Shown here: positions 1 to 9,625 of the stretch, piece by piece
Layout of the letters: each line of letters starts with the position of its first letter
Position numbering within the stretch: the stretch's first letter is position 1
Source of the DNA: HTCC2207 sp002685195
GTDB lineage: Bacteria; Pseudomonadota; Gammaproteobacteria; Pseudomonadales; Porticoccaceae
Length of the DNA stretch: 64,000 nucleotides
NCBI GenBank assembly: GCA_051201675.1
Contig: CP179212.1
Coordinates: forward strand, 2,294,001 to 2,358,000
Direction: 5' to 3'
The notes under the pieces: generated by a model
Told to the model about the DNA's origin: nothing
The model's input: the letters and a program-made list of their open reading frames with translations, nothing else
The model's database searches: none
Made by a program: the position numbers and the translations under genes

Positions 1-1355
1 AGATTTGCAGCCATCCACACAAAGGCTGAGTAGGCCGCTACATTTTGAGCGATGTCAGCTGGATTAATTTTGTCAAACGTATCATCTGGCGTGTGATGGA
101 GGTCGAAATAATCCCAGCCATTTTGTTTAAGTGTAACCACTGGCATTCCCATCGTCCGCAAAGGCCCCATATCAGGCCCACCTGAAGCTTTATTCCCTCC
201 TAAAGCGATACCCAAAGGCTCGAGAACTTTGTGCATCTCTTGAGCCATAGCGAGCTTACTGTTAGCAAATCTAGTTTCAAAACTCCAAATTTTTCCAGCT
301 CCAAAGTCTGACTCGGCGCCTACTATGTGCTTGTCAATTTCAAACTTGTGTTGCTTGGCATAAGCTCTTGCGCCAACCAATCCAACTTCTTCGGCACCAA
401 ACATTACTACTCTAATAGTACGATGAGGTTTTTGGTTCATATCTAGAATCAATTTTGCCGCACCCACTGTTATGCCGATACCTGCTCCATCATCCACTGC
501 GCCAGTTCCTAAATCCCAGCTATCTAAATGGCCGCCAATAATAACAATCTCATCAGTGTGACCAGGTATCTCGCCTATCACGTTCCCAGATTGGCGCTGG
601 CCCTTTGTCTCAACATCGATAACTAATTTAACTTCTACTTTCCCTAGCAAAACCGCTCGTCCTAACTGATCGGCGTCTGGTGCAGATAATGCAGCAATAG
701 GAATTTTAGGTAACCCCTTTTCGTAGCTCATTTGACCCGTATGAGGGAATCGATGATGGTCTGTTCCCACTGATCTGATCAGGGCTGCTGCTGCTCCTCT
801 TTTGCCTGCCTCATTAGCCGCTCCTGACCGTTTTTGTACAGCAACTCCGTAGCCTGATCCGTCTTGAGTCCTTGTCATAAACTCATCTACAAATACGATT
901 TTGTCCTCTAACCCCTCCATAGGAGCATCTTTAAGTGCCTGTAAAGTTGGAAAGATTACAATTTCCCCAGTCAAACCATTAGCAGGGGTTGCAACACTGC
1001 CGCCTAAGGCTGTAATAATTAACTTTTGAGGGAACGGAGAAATAATTTCTGCCTGTTCTAAATTACGCTGCCAGTAATCCACTTCAAAAGGCTCAACGCG
1101 AACATTTTCGAACCCCAGCTGTTTAAACTTTGCAACCCCCCAATCTCTGGCTCTTCTTTCTGCCTCACTACCCGCCTGACGTTGACCCACTTCTGTGGTT
1201 AGACTCTCTATTATTTTATAGGCCAAATCACTTCTTAAGCTTTTTGAGCTCAATTCTTTTGCCTGTTTATAGACTATTTCGTCAGTTGCGCTAACCGCAT
1301 GAACATAACCTATAGTCAACGCTGACAGAAAAATTATTCCTCTAAAAAACAGCAT
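1..1355 (-). CDS. Secreted M28-family zinc peptidase (carboxypeptidase Q-like), 3' end cut by window edge
   Basis: Reading from the ATG at 1355 leftwards gives an open frame to the window edge. It starts with a signal peptide (MLFFRGIIFLSALTIGYVHA). The M28 di-zinc site is visible: GGHLDSWD with a following VDDGAG (His and Asp ligands), FGAEEVG (catalytic Glu and a ligand), AESDFGAG, and DLHHTPDDTFDKI (last His ligand). A PA-type insert lies between the N-terminal part and the catalytic core, as in PGCP/carboxypeptidase Q-like exopeptidases. The product is probably periplasmic or exported and removes amino acids from short peptides. Only the last residues are missing. It is divergent from the PDZ gene at 1622. 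Family assignment is firm; exact specificity is not. Confidence 0.88.
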   Translation of the reverse strand, partial: MLFFRGIIFLSALTIGYVHAVSATDEIVYKQAKELSSKSLRSDLAYKIIESLTTEVGQRQAGSEAERRARDWGVAKFKQLGFENVRVEPFEVDYWQRNLEQAEIISPFPQKLIITALGGSVATPANGLTGEIVIFPTLQALKDAPMEGLEDKIVFVDEFMTRTQDGSGYGVAVQKRSGAANEAGKRGAAAALIRSVGTDHHRFPHTGQMSYEKGLPKIPIAALSAPDADQLGRAVLLGKVEVKLVIDVETKGQRQSGNVIGEIPGHTDEIVIIGGHLDSWDLGTGAVDDGAGIGITVGAAKLILDMNQKPHRTIRVVMFGAEEVGLVGARAYAKQHKFEIDKHIVGAESDFGAGKIWSFETRFANSKLAMAQEMHKVLEPLGIALGGNKASGGPDMGPLRTMGMPVVTLKQNGWDYFDLHHTPDDTFDKINPADIAQNVAAYSAFVWMAAN

Positions 1356-1621
1356 TTATTCACTCCAAATCAGGTTCATCAAATCGATGTTACTTTATAG
1401 TCATAGTCTACATTTGTCTTTGAGATGTTGCCTACATTTCTATCAAAACTGAGATCTTAAGCGGCCATCAACATTATGACTCAAATCAACATTTTAAACA
1501 TGAAGGTAATTATCGATCTCTATTTTGTTGCGTTACTATACATTAGTGACTAGTCTTAATTGGCGGGGGCTATTTTTATATATTCGAATACCGCACACAT
1601 TTACTTTAGAGGACTTTTCTA

Positions 1622-2350
1622 ATGAATATTAAACTAGTAGTTTCAACAATTGCAGCTTTACTGATTTGTAATGCTTCCCTAGCCGGTCACCATGAGACGG
1701 AGCAATCGCCCAATGAAACGGTCGCCGTCAATTGGCTTAAAGCTCAAGCAACAGGTAAAGAAGAAACTATCGCTTACGTGGCAAGTAATCTAGCTGATGA
1801 TGGTCAAATCTTTGGCGATAGATATGTAGGTTTCGGATTCACTTTTAATCCAAATGATGAGGGCAAAATGATCGTTGATCGTATTATTCCAAATAGCCCT
1901 GCAGCGGAGATTCTTAAATCGGGAGATGAATTTACGGTTGTCAACGGAGTGAGCGTTCGAAAAGCAACCATGGATAAATTATCTTTCCGTGGAAAGCCTG
2001 GCGAAGCTGTAAAGGCAACCATAAAACGGGGTGGAAAAAGGCAAAATATCGAAGTTTCTCGAGGAATAATTAGCAATAACTCCAACAAATCAGAGCTTAT
2101 TGCTGACTTAGAAACAGGCAACGCCGATGATTGGCCATTCGAAATAAAGATTAACGAGGTGCTAAGTAAAGATAATATCGTTTATGTTTGGTCAACTGGT
2201 AAAGACGTGGATACGGTTGTTGATTTACCATTCGAGCAACACGTTGTTACTCGATTTGTCTTCAATGAAGAAGGTAAAGTTCAAGCAGTAGGGAAGTTAT
2301 CCGAAGATCGATTTGTTTTGGAGCAGACTGGCTACAACATCTCACGGTAG
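1622..2350 (+). CDS. Secreted PDZ-domain protein, PDZ apparently inserted in a SnoaL/NTF2-like fold
   Basis: 242 residues with a signal peptide (cleavage near SLAG-HH). An AGAGGA ribosome binding site at 1608-1613 sits 8 bases before the ATG. Residues about 66-150 are a PDZ domain: GFGF carboxylate-binding loop, IIPNSPAAE, GDEFTVVNG and PGEAVKATIKRGGK. The flanks look like two halves of one SnoaL-like domain. Residues 34-60 (VNWLKAQATGKEETIAYVAS) resemble the opening helices, and residues 160-240 end in GKVQAVGKLSEDRFVLEQTG, the usual SnoaL strand and tail. No protease domain is present. The role is unknown; substrate or partner binding in the periplasm is an inference. A strong terminator follows directly. 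Confidence 0.75.
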   Translation: MNIKLVVSTIAALLICNASLAGHHETEQSPNETVAVNWLKAQATGKEETIAYVASNLADDGQIFGDRYVGFGFTFNPNDEGKMIVDRIIPNSPAAEILKSGDEFTVVNGVSVRKATMDKLSFRGKPGEAVKATIKRGGKRQNIEVSRGIISNNSNKSELIADLETGNADDWPFEIKINEVLSKDNIVYVWSTGKDVDTVVDLPFEQHVVTRFVFNEEGKVQAVGKLSEDRFVLEQTGYNISR

Positions 2351-2360
2351 CAGATATTCT

Positions 2361-2396
2361 AAAAAGAGCGGCCGTAAAAGGTTGGTCGCTCTTTTT
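2361..2396 (+). terminator. Rho-independent terminator after the PDZ gene
   Basis: A 13-bp stem pairs 2361-2373 with 2384-2396 around a 10-base loop. The A-run on the left arm and T-run on the right arm let it work on both strands, so it may also end the convergent JmjC gene. Confidence 0.85.
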
Positions 2397-2472
2397 AATC
2401 TCAACACAAATCACATCATCGCCATAATTGGATCAATAATTAGCTATTGAGTATCTGGATTAAATCCCTTTT

Positions 2473-3483
2473 TTATTTTAATTTGTCGAGCATCAACTTC
2501 TGGATTTTTTTAGCTAACTCTTCATCTATTGAGCCCAAAATACCGAGGGCCTCTTCAGGTATATGATTATGAGTTTGTTCATTAGCATCAAAAATATAAC
2601 GATTAAAAATATCTTTCCAAGCCGCTTTCTGCTCTGGAGGCAAATGCCTCATCGTTAACAGTGCATGGTTCAAAGTATTCATAGGCGAACTCATATATCT
2701 TGGCGACTGACGCCACCAATAATTAACCAACACACCAAGCGTGTCTAGACTTTCAACATGATGCCACCACATACTGGGAACGAATATAGCATCCCCTGGC
2801 TCCAATTCAGCAACCTGAGCTGCCTGTATTGCCTGATGAAATTTCGGATACTTCTCAAAGTCTGGTTCGTGAAAATCGACCAAGCTAATCGATTGACCTC
2901 CAGGTGCTAGATCAATTGGGCCGGGATACAAATTATCCATTTGCTCCGGCGGGAACAATGTAAAACGTCGTCGACCAACAGCCGAGCAGGCAATATTGTC
3001 AGGCAAATCATAATGGGCGGCTATTCTAGTTTTGTTGCCTATCCAAATGCTCGCCAAGGGATTAATAGGGGCGAGTAGAAGATCATTCTCGTTGCGAAAC
3101 TCAGGTAACCAGTGGTCAACCATAGTAGATGCCATATAAATGGTTGGCGGGGAACTGTCAGAAGAGTGTTGTTCAAGTTTATCGAGCAAAATCTTCATAC
3201 TAACTCTGAGTGATTGATAGTTGAATCCTGTGAAATCACTACCGTAGAAGATTCTTCCTTTTGTACTTGGCTCTCCAAGCGCCACATTAACCGGCTTGTT
3301 ATTATAAAACTGTAGCAAGTATTCACTGGCTTTGTGAGCGGACTCTCGGCCTAACTTGGTCAACGGCCAGTCTGCCACAAGACCCTTTAAAATCAGAGGC
3401 TCAGTGGATGTAAGCACATCCGAAGTAATATTTTCGGCACTGCAGTGCTCAATCTGTTTTGTTTTTTTATCTATCAGTAGCAT
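2473..3483 (-). CDS. Cupin_8/JmjC-like Fe(II)/2-oxoglutarate oxygenase
   Basis: 336 residues, no signal peptide. The sequence has the cupin-like (Cupin_8, FIH-type) layout: N-terminal LILKGLVADWP, the metal motif HYD (His157, Asp159), the fold segment GRRRFTLFPP, and a distal His in PSMWWHHVESL (about 241). Together these form the HxD...H iron facial triad. Proteins of this family hydroxylate amino-acid side chains or small molecules; in marine bacteria they often sit near TonB receptors. No ribosome binding site is obvious before the ATG at 3483. Neighbours do not reveal a substrate. Family confident, substrate unknown. Confidence 0.8.
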   Translation of the reverse strand: MLLIDKKTKQIEHCSAENITSDVLTSTEPLILKGLVADWPLTKLGRESAHKASEYLLQFYNNKPVNVALGEPSTKGRIFYGSDFTGFNYQSLRVSMKILLDKLEQHSSDSSPPTIYMASTMVDHWLPEFRNENDLLLAPINPLASIWIGNKTRIAAHYDLPDNIACSAVGRRRFTLFPPEQMDNLYPGPIDLAPGGQSISLVDFHEPDFEKYPKFHQAIQAAQVAELEPGDAIFVPSMWWHHVESLDTLGVLVNYWWRQSPRYMSSPMNTLNHALLTMRHLPPEQKAAWKDIFNRYIFDANEQTHNHIPEEALGILGSIDEELAKKIQKLMLDKLK

Positions 3484-3624
3484 ATTGAGAGTTTCTTGTA
3501 AGAGCCATAATCAATGAATATACCCATAAAGTCACAGAATTGGAACGTATCAAACTCATACTCAATCACACTACTGGCTAAACTGATGCCTATTTAAGTA
3601 TATCAACCGGAAGCTTTGCTAACC

Positions 3625-5289
3625 CTAGTTTTCAACGCTCATGGGTACCTTGGGATCCATTCCAGCTTCTATCTTTCTAGCTTTGACCATAGCGCGAACA
3701 TCGGCCAGAAGCGCACGAGCATCATAAACAATACCGTCTTTTATCGTCCATCGAACGCCGCCAACACGCTCAACTGTCTGAGTTTTTTCATTTAGCTTAG
3801 GCACTCCAGTGCCGTATAAAGATTTTAAGTTATGCAATGGGTTTTCATCGACGATGATCATGTCAGCCTTTTTACCCACCTGAATAGTACCTAACTCATT
3901 GTCTTTACCCAGAACTTGAGCACCAATTTTTGTAGCTGCGCGAATTACCTCCAAGGGATGGAAACCAGCCTCTTGCAACAGCTCTAACTCTTGAACATAA
4001 CCAAAACCATAAAGACTATAGATATATCCGGTATCACTGCCGACAACTACTTTACCACCACGATTTTTATACTCATTAACAAATTGCATCCATAACTTAT
4101 AGTTGTGCTTCCACTCTATTTCATCTTGAGTCGTCCAGTTGAAGAAGAACGAACCGTGCTTCTCTCGGCTAGCCCTATAAAAGTCCCATAGTTCAGGTGA
4201 TGTATATTCATAGTGCCACTCGGCAGTGTAAGCCCTCATAAGGTCTCGACTAGCTAAATAAATAGTGAAAGTAGGGCTCAAACAGAAATCGCGTTCCAGC
4301 AATGTGTCCATTACCTCGTTCCAACGATCAGTGCCTGGTCCAGCTGCCTGTTTCCATAAACGTCCGGCTTGTGCAAAACGCTGCTGCTCATTACTGTAAA
4401 TATAGTCTGAGGGATAATTTTGTATTACCTTATCGGTAAAAAGCGCTTCTGGTAATCCGTACCAGTGCTCCATGCAGTCCAAACCATGACTCGAGGTATC
4501 CATAACATTGGCATGGGCCACATTTAACTGTGCATGGTGCATGGTAGTGCCTAACTCCAATTTATCCGCCTCGTCTAAAGCGGCCCATAAAATCTCCTCT
4601 GGAGCACCCATGAATTTAATCCCATCTGCACCAATACGCTTTAAGTGACGCACTCTTTTCCGAGCATCATCTGCGGAACTAATGGAGGGTAGTTTTTTAT
4701 CACCATCTACAGGCATAGCAAAATAAGGAAAGGCTGTAATTCGAGGGGCAGTGATAGCATTTTTATCACTCAGCTCTTTTAATGCCAAGACTCGGCTCTC
4801 TCCGTCAAGGCCAAACACCTCTCTTGTGCTTGTAATACCATGGCCTAACCAAAGCTTAAAAATGTAGTCCGCTGAAACCTTTTGACCATGACTGGGTGAG
4901 TGAATATGAGTATGTGAATCAACAAAACCTGGCAGCAAATACTTACCCTGGGCATCGATTTCTCGAACCTTAAAATTTTTCTTGTCTATTAATTGTGGCC
5001 GAGACTTTGGGTCAATAGGAATACCTGGTGTACCAACAGTCCTCACTTCGACGATACGATTTTGCTCAACAACCACATCCACAGGTCCAGTAGCTGGGGC
5101 ACCACTTCCATCAATCATATAGGCACCTCGGATAATCAACTGATCATAATGCCCTTCTCCACGTTCACGAGCTGGGATCTCATCCTTAATGCTTGCAAGC
5201 AATTGATCCGTCTCCATACCAACGCTTGATGCTGAAGTTACAAAAGTTATAAAAATGGTAAATAGAGTACTCAAATAATCCTTGCTCAT
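3625..5289 (-). CDS. Secreted amidohydrolase (imidazolonepropionase/prolidase-like)
   Basis: About 554 residues. Two in-frame ATGs exist (5304 and 5289). The second is preferred because AGGAAG lies 6 bases upstream of it and it gives a clean signal peptide (MSKDYLSTLFTIFITFVTSA). Metal ligands of the amidohydrolase superfamily are present: DSHTHIH after LLPGF, TTMHHAQLN, SHGLDCMEHWYG and VVGSDTGY. The C-terminal ATKIGAQVLGKDNELGTIQVGKKADMI block is the usual composite beta-sandwich return. It probably hydrolyses a cyclic amide or dipeptide-like compound in the periplasm. It is divergent from the betaine transporter, with paired dyads in the shared 225-bp gap, so a link to the carnitine locus is possible but unproven. 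Confidence 0.8.
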   Translation of the reverse strand: MSKDYLSTLFTIFITFVTSASSVGMETDQLLASIKDEIPARERGEGHYDQLIIRGAYMIDGSGAPATGPVDVVVEQNRIVEVRTVGTPGIPIDPKSRPQLIDKKNFKVREIDAQGKYLLPGFVDSHTHIHSPSHGQKVSADYIFKLWLGHGITSTREVFGLDGESRVLALKELSDKNAITAPRITAFPYFAMPVDGDKKLPSISSADDARKRVRHLKRIGADGIKFMGAPEEILWAALDEADKLELGTTMHHAQLNVAHANVMDTSSHGLDCMEHWYGLPEALFTDKVIQNYPSDYIYSNEQQRFAQAGRLWKQAAGPGTDRWNEVMDTLLERDFCLSPTFTIYLASRDLMRAYTAEWHYEYTSPELWDFYRASREKHGSFFFNWTTQDEIEWKHNYKLWMQFVNEYKNRGGKVVVGSDTGYIYSLYGFGYVQELELLQEAGFHPLEVIRAATKIGAQVLGKDNELGTIQVGKKADMIIVDENPLHNLKSLYGTGVPKLNEKTQTVERVGGVRWTIKDGIVYDARALLADVRAMVKARKIEAGMDPKVPMSVEN

Positions 5290-5337
5290 GGGACGCTTCC
5301 TCATTTCACTATTGTTCTATTTCATCAGTCTACACAA

Positions 5338-5377
5338 CAACTCAGTTGGGTTAACTTACAACTCAAGTTGGGTAACT
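5338..5377. promoter_or_regulatory. Tandem pair of near-identical dyads, 21 bp apart (operator candidate)
   Basis: Two 19-bp near-copies start at 5338 and 5359: CAACTCAGTTGGGTTAACT and CAACTCAAGTTGGGTAACT. Each holds a small dyad (CAACT...AGTTG). The 21-bp period places them on the same helix face. They lie between the amidohydrolase start (5289, -) and the BCCT start (5515, +), so they could control either or both. A further inverted repeat, GAAAAC-N8-GTTTTC, lies at 5411-5430 on the transporter side. The regulator is unknown. Confidence 0.5.
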
Positions 5378-5514
5378 GCAATGACTATTCTTTTTTAGCT
5401 GGCTGATTATGAAAACTTGCCAAGGTTTTCCCCGTATTTATGCGTTATGTTTTGCTTGTGTTATCCTAATCCTAAAGCAATCACAAAAATAATTCCTTGA
5501 AGGATCATCACAAT

Positions 5515-7080
5515 ATGAGTAACTCTGAACCAGAAGTAGACTGGGCTGTATTTATTCCAGCTGTCATCATTGTTTTAGTTTGCGCAATTCCCCTCATGAT
5601 TTTTCCTGAAAGTGCATCACAAATCCTTGCAGATGGCCGCAAGATTATAATGACCAATTTTTTGTGGCTATATCTTATCGTTGGTATAAGTGCTTTTCTG
5701 TTTTGTCTGTGGCTGGTCCTCGGGCGCTATGCTCACATCAAATTAGGTGCACCAGACGAGTCACCTGAATATTCAGATATGCACTGGGTAGCTATGATGT
5801 TCACCACAGCCATAGGTGCCAGTGTCATTGCGTGGGGTTTTGCAGAACCGATCTTTTACTTGCAAACCCCGCCTCTGGGTATCGAAGTCGGATCAACTAA
5901 GTCCTTTGAGTGGGCTCACATGTATCCGCTGCTGCATTGGGGTATCGTGCCATGGTCAATGTATGCACTACCGGCGGTGCCGATTGCCTATATGCTCTAT
6001 GTAAAACGCTATCCAGTGCTTCGTATAAGCAGTGCCTGTGATGGTGCATTGCCAAAACGTGGGCGTGATCAAATAAAAACAATCATCGATATTTTAATTG
6101 TCCTAGGTATTGTTGGTGGCGTGGCAACATCTCTTGGCTTGGGGGTACCTTTACTCTCCGCAATGCTATCTACCTTGTTTGAAGTCCCTGACAGTATGAT
6201 GATTAAGATGAGCGTACTCTCGTTATGGACTTTATTATTTGGCGCTAGTGTTTATCGAGGATTGAAATCTGGGATTAAAGTACTCGCTGACATCAATATT
6301 GTCTTAGCTATTTTTGCTATTTTCTTCGTTCTAATAGCGGGTCCTGGCGTATTCATTATGGACCTCACGGTTAATAGTATTGGATTAATGTTTAACAATT
6401 TTATCAGCACAGCTACCTGGACAGATCCCATTGAAAATGGCAGTTTCCCCGAGGATTGGACTGGATTTTACTGGGGGTGGTGGCTCGCTTATACCGGGAT
6501 GGTTGGATTGTTCTTTGGCCGAATTTCTCGTGGCCGCACGATCCGTCAGTTAGTCTTGGGCGTGATCTGTTGGGGCTGCTTGGGTACCTGGCTTTTCTTA
6601 GCAGTGATGGGCGGGTATTCTCTATATTTGGAAACCACTGGGACCCTTGCTGTCAAAGAAATTCTGAGCACTCAAGGTATGTCATTTGTTAATGCGTTGG
6701 TTATACAAAGCTTACCTTTTGGTAAATTTACTTTGTTTATATTTACCCTGTTATCAATAATTTTTTACGCTACTACCATTGATTCATCGGCCTATGTGCT
6801 CTCCAGTATCTCTGCTAAGAACCTACGCAGTGATGCCGAGCCAAAACGATGGAATCGCTTAGCATGGGCTGTTCTTCTGGCACTAATTACTGCCGGTATA
6901 TTACAGTCAGGCGCTCTGGACACTGTTTTGTCAATTACCGTTCTTAGCTCTGTCCCTTTAATTCCCATATTGTTGATACTGAGTATATCCTTGGTGCGAT
7001 GGCTGAACCAAGATTTTGGCGAAATAGTCAGCCCAAAAGAAATATCCCTTGCAGTTGAGAATGTAAAATCGAACTCGTAG
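5515..7080 (+). CDS. BCCT-family betaine/carnitine transporter (CaiT-like)
   Basis: About 521 residues with some 12 membrane segments. An upstream in-frame TTG (5497) exists, but the ATG at 5515 is preferred because AAGGA lies 10 bases before it. The BCCT signature is clear: FPEDWTGFYWGWWLAYTGMVGLFFGRISRGRT, the region that builds the aromatic substrate box, plus the GASVIAWGFAEPIFY and GVATSLGLGVPLL helices. The TPPLGIEVGST and WAHMYPLLHWGIVPW stretches are also typical. CaiT proteins exchange carnitine and gamma-butyrobetaine; other BCCT members are Na+ or H+ symporters. The downstream genes for carnitine chemistry support carnitine, gamma-butyrobetaine or a related betaine as cargo. Followed by its own terminator. 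Confidence 0.88.
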   Translation: MSNSEPEVDWAVFIPAVIIVLVCAIPLMIFPESASQILADGRKIIMTNFLWLYLIVGISAFLFCLWLVLGRYAHIKLGAPDESPEYSDMHWVAMMFTTAIGASVIAWGFAEPIFYLQTPPLGIEVGSTKSFEWAHMYPLLHWGIVPWSMYALPAVPIAYMLYVKRYPVLRISSACDGALPKRGRDQIKTIIDILIVLGIVGGVATSLGLGVPLLSAMLSTLFEVPDSMMIKMSVLSLWTLLFGASVYRGLKSGIKVLADINIVLAIFAIFFVLIAGPGVFIMDLTVNSIGLMFNNFISTATWTDPIENGSFPEDWTGFYWGWWLAYTGMVGLFFGRISRGRTIRQLVLGVICWGCLGTWLFLAVMGGYSLYLETTGTLAVKEILSTQGMSFVNALVIQSLPFGKFTLFIFTLLSIIFYATTIDSSAYVLSSISAKNLRSDAEPKRWNRLAWAVLLALITAGILQSGALDTVLSITVLSSVPLIPILLILSISLVRWLNQDFGEIVSPKEISLAVENVKSNS

Positions 7081-7113
7081 GTAACCACAGACAGCAGGTT
7101 TATTTTGAAATAG

Positions 7114-7142
7114 AACCCCTCCCATACAGAGGGGTTTTTTTA
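7114..7142 (+). terminator. Rho-independent terminator after the BCCT gene
   Basis: AACCCCTC (7114-7121) pairs with GAGGGGTT (7129-7136) around a 7-base loop, followed by a T-run to about 7141. It separates the transporter transcript from the nitroreductase gene. Confidence 0.88.
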
Positions 7143-7244
7143 TTGCTAGAAGAGCTGCCGTTGTATCTCTATAAAAAATAAATTAGCATAGTGACTGTCA
7201 GTTTATTTCAATTTTCTATTAACTCTCATTAAATAGGTTAACTT

Positions 7245-7916
7245 ATGAATTTTACAGCGTTTGCAGAGTCGCGAAAAAGTGTTCGCGGGTTTCAAGATAA
7301 AGCGGTCCCCAAGGACGTCATTGATGACATCATCAACTCTGCTAAATGGGCTCCTTCATCCTACAACACTCAGACTTGGCATATCCATGCAGTTGCCGGT
7401 GAGGTTCTTAATAAAATCCGAGAAGGGAATACCAAAAACACCTTGGCTGGTAAGCCTCACGTTCGCGACTTCCCTTACAAAGAAGAGTACGCCGGCGGGC
7501 ATAGACAAAATCAAATTGATGTTGCCGTTCAATTATTCGAGGCAATGGGTATTGAGAGGGACGACAAAGAAAAACGAATGGACTGGATGCTAAGGGGTTT
7601 TCGTCAGTTTGATGCACCTGTTTCCCTCGTTCTAACCTATGATAAGTATCTTGAACCCGCAGCTATTACTCATTTCGGTTTAGGGTCGCTCGCCTACGGA
7701 ATTGTACTTGCAGCCTGGGAACGCGGCATTGGATGTGTCATTAATGGCCAGGGAATCATGCAGTCTGATGTTGTTCGTGAGTACGCCAATATTCCTGATG
7801 ATCAAAATATTATGATTTGCATCGCCATGGGATATCCAGATGATAGTTTTCCTGCAAATGATGTCCGTTCAGTGCGTGCTGATAATAGTACCTTTGTCCA
7901 CTATCTTGGGTTTTGA
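7245..7916 (+). CDS. Nitroreductase-family FMN oxidoreductase
   Basis: 223 residues, cytoplasmic. Typical family features: SRKSVRGFQDKAVP (FMN phosphate-binding Arg/Ser near the N-terminus), AKWAPSSYNTQTWHIHAV (FMN contact), GLGSLAYGIVLAAWERGIGCVINGQ (core helix and dimer region) and a C-terminal ICIAMGYPD. These enzymes are FMN-dependent NAD(P)H oxidoreductases acting on nitro, quinone or enone substrates. Position between the transporter and the FAD oxidoreductase suggests a redox role in the betaine locus, but no specific reaction can be read from the sequence. Confidence 0.82.
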   Translation: MNFTAFAESRKSVRGFQDKAVPKDVIDDIINSAKWAPSSYNTQTWHIHAVAGEVLNKIREGNTKNTLAGKPHVRDFPYKEEYAGGHRQNQIDVAVQLFEAMGIERDDKEKRMDWMLRGFRQFDAPVSLVLTYDKYLEPAAITHFGLGSLAYGIVLAAWERGIGCVINGQGIMQSDVVREYANIPDDQNIMICIAMGYPDDSFPANDVRSVRADNSTFVHYLGF

Positions 7917-8137
7917 TGCTTAAACAAACCTGATAAATTTTGCCCCTCAGAGAATCTTCCTCGTCAAGGCAGTTTGTAAACCATAGATACGAACCAATTA
8001 AACTGGTCATATTTTAGTTCTTTATTAAGCTATATTTGATTATGATTCATTGACTATTAAATGAGATCGTTTCCTATATTATGACGCTCTCTGATCGGCA
8101 GTAGCCTTAAAGTAAGCAAGTAACTTGGTTATCTTCC

Positions 8138-9499
8138 ATGGACACTATTACTGAAGCATCTCGTGAAACACCAATCATACGTCACACAGACGTACTCGTA
8201 GTCGGAAGTGGACCAGGCGGATTAGCTGCAGCTATTGCTTCATCAAGAGCCGGTGCGGAAACAACCCTACTTGAACGCTATGGGTGTTTTGGGGGTAATC
8301 TCACCCAGGTTGGCGTCGAGGGTTTTGCCTGGTATCGCCACGATAAAACTGTCGATAGTGAAGGCATCGGTGCAGAATTTGAGCATCGGGCAAAGTCTAT
8401 GGGCGCTTCCAATCCAGAGCCGCAGTCCAATAGTCATGCTATTGATGGTGAGGCCTTTAAATATGTCGCCGATGTGTTGGTCGAAGAAGCCGGTATCACC
8501 CCAATGCTACACAGAACCATGGTCGCGCCTATTGTTGAGGGTGGCGTTATTAAGGGAGTCATAGTAGAGAGCAAAGCGGGTCGAGAAGCAATTCTGGCCA
8601 AACGCGTCATTGATGCCACTGGCGATGCTGATGTCGCTCATCGAGCGGGTGCTGTAACACATAAGACACCCATAGAGGAGATGATGGCCGCCTCTGTAAT
8701 GTTCTCGATGAATGGTGTCGACAAAAAACGTTTTATCGATAATGTAAAAGCAGACCCACATACCTATAGTGATTGGTGTGGCCCAGATTGGTCAATGGAA
8801 ACTTCAGGGAAAGAGGACAAGCTATTTTCACCTTACTTAAAAAAGCCGTTTGAAAAAGCCATTAAGTCTGGCTTAATTCCCGAAACTTTAAATACTATTA
8901 CTGGCACCTGGGGTGCGATTAGCGATCAAGGGGACCTTAGTTATTTAAACTTAATCCACCTAGCCAGACTGGATGCAACCAACCCTGATCATTTAACAAA
9001 AGGAGAGATGGAAGGCCGCAGACAAGCCATGTTAGCCATTGAGGCCTTGAAACAATTTAATCCTGGTTGTGAGAATGCAAAACTAAGAAACTTTGGAATG
9101 ACACTTGGTGTTCGAGATACTCGGAAAATTGATGCCGTGTATAACATGACTGCGCACGATGTCCGTGAACAGGGTAAGTTCGACGATAGTATCGGAATAT
9201 TTCCAGAGTTTATTGATGGTTATGGCATTTTAATCTTGCCTACGACCGGTCGTTACTTTCAGGTGCCCTACCGCAGTATGCTCCCAAAAGGTGTTCGCCA
9301 CTTGTTAGTTACTGGTCGCAGCGTAGGTGGTGATCGTGACTCCCATGCTGCGGTTCGAAATATGATGTGTTGCGCTGTCAACGGCCAAGGTGCTGGCGTT
9401 GCTGCTGCTGTTTCAATACAAACTAATGTTGACGTCGCTGACGTTAACATTAAGAAAGTGCAGAAAAAACTAATAGAACAGGGTGCGCGAATACACTGA
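8138..9499 (+). CDS. FAD-dependent oxidoreductase (FAD_oxidored, pfam12831-like)
   Basis: 453 residues. A Rossmann FAD site opens the protein: DVLVVGSGPGGLAAAIA at residues 18-34, then ERYGCFGGNL. A second conserved block, RVIDATGDADVAHRAGA, is typical of the FAD_oxidored family, and the C-terminus carries LLVTGRSVGGDRDSHAAVR with NGQGAGVAAAVS for FAD ribityl contact. The gene lies 127 bp upstream of the BKACE gene and may share its transcript. It could oxidise an intermediate of betaine breakdown; this is inferred from position only. The start at 8138 has no strong Shine-Dalgarno sequence, but the Rossmann fold begins 18 residues later, which fits. Confidence 0.8.
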   Translation: MDTITEASRETPIIRHTDVLVVGSGPGGLAAAIASSRAGAETTLLERYGCFGGNLTQVGVEGFAWYRHDKTVDSEGIGAEFEHRAKSMGASNPEPQSNSHAIDGEAFKYVADVLVEEAGITPMLHRTMVAPIVEGGVIKGVIVESKAGREAILAKRVIDATGDADVAHRAGAVTHKTPIEEMMAASVMFSMNGVDKKRFIDNVKADPHTYSDWCGPDWSMETSGKEDKLFSPYLKKPFEKAIKSGLIPETLNTITGTWGAISDQGDLSYLNLIHLARLDATNPDHLTKGEMEGRRQAMLAIEALKQFNPGCENAKLRNFGMTLGVRDTRKIDAVYNMTAHDVREQGKFDDSIGIFPEFIDGYGILILPTTGRYFQVPYRSMLPKGVRHLLVTGRSVGGDRDSHAAVRNMMCCAVNGQGAGVAAAVSIQTNVDVADVNIKKVQKKLIEQGARIH

Positions 9500-9625
9500 A
9501 TAGTCCTAACGAATTAAACCTGAAACAACGCCTATTGCGTTTAAACTTAGTATGCTTTACAAAGAGAGGTAGAGTGTATTTAGCTCCTGAACTATAAACC
9601 CTTATTTTAATAGTCGAGCCTTGCC

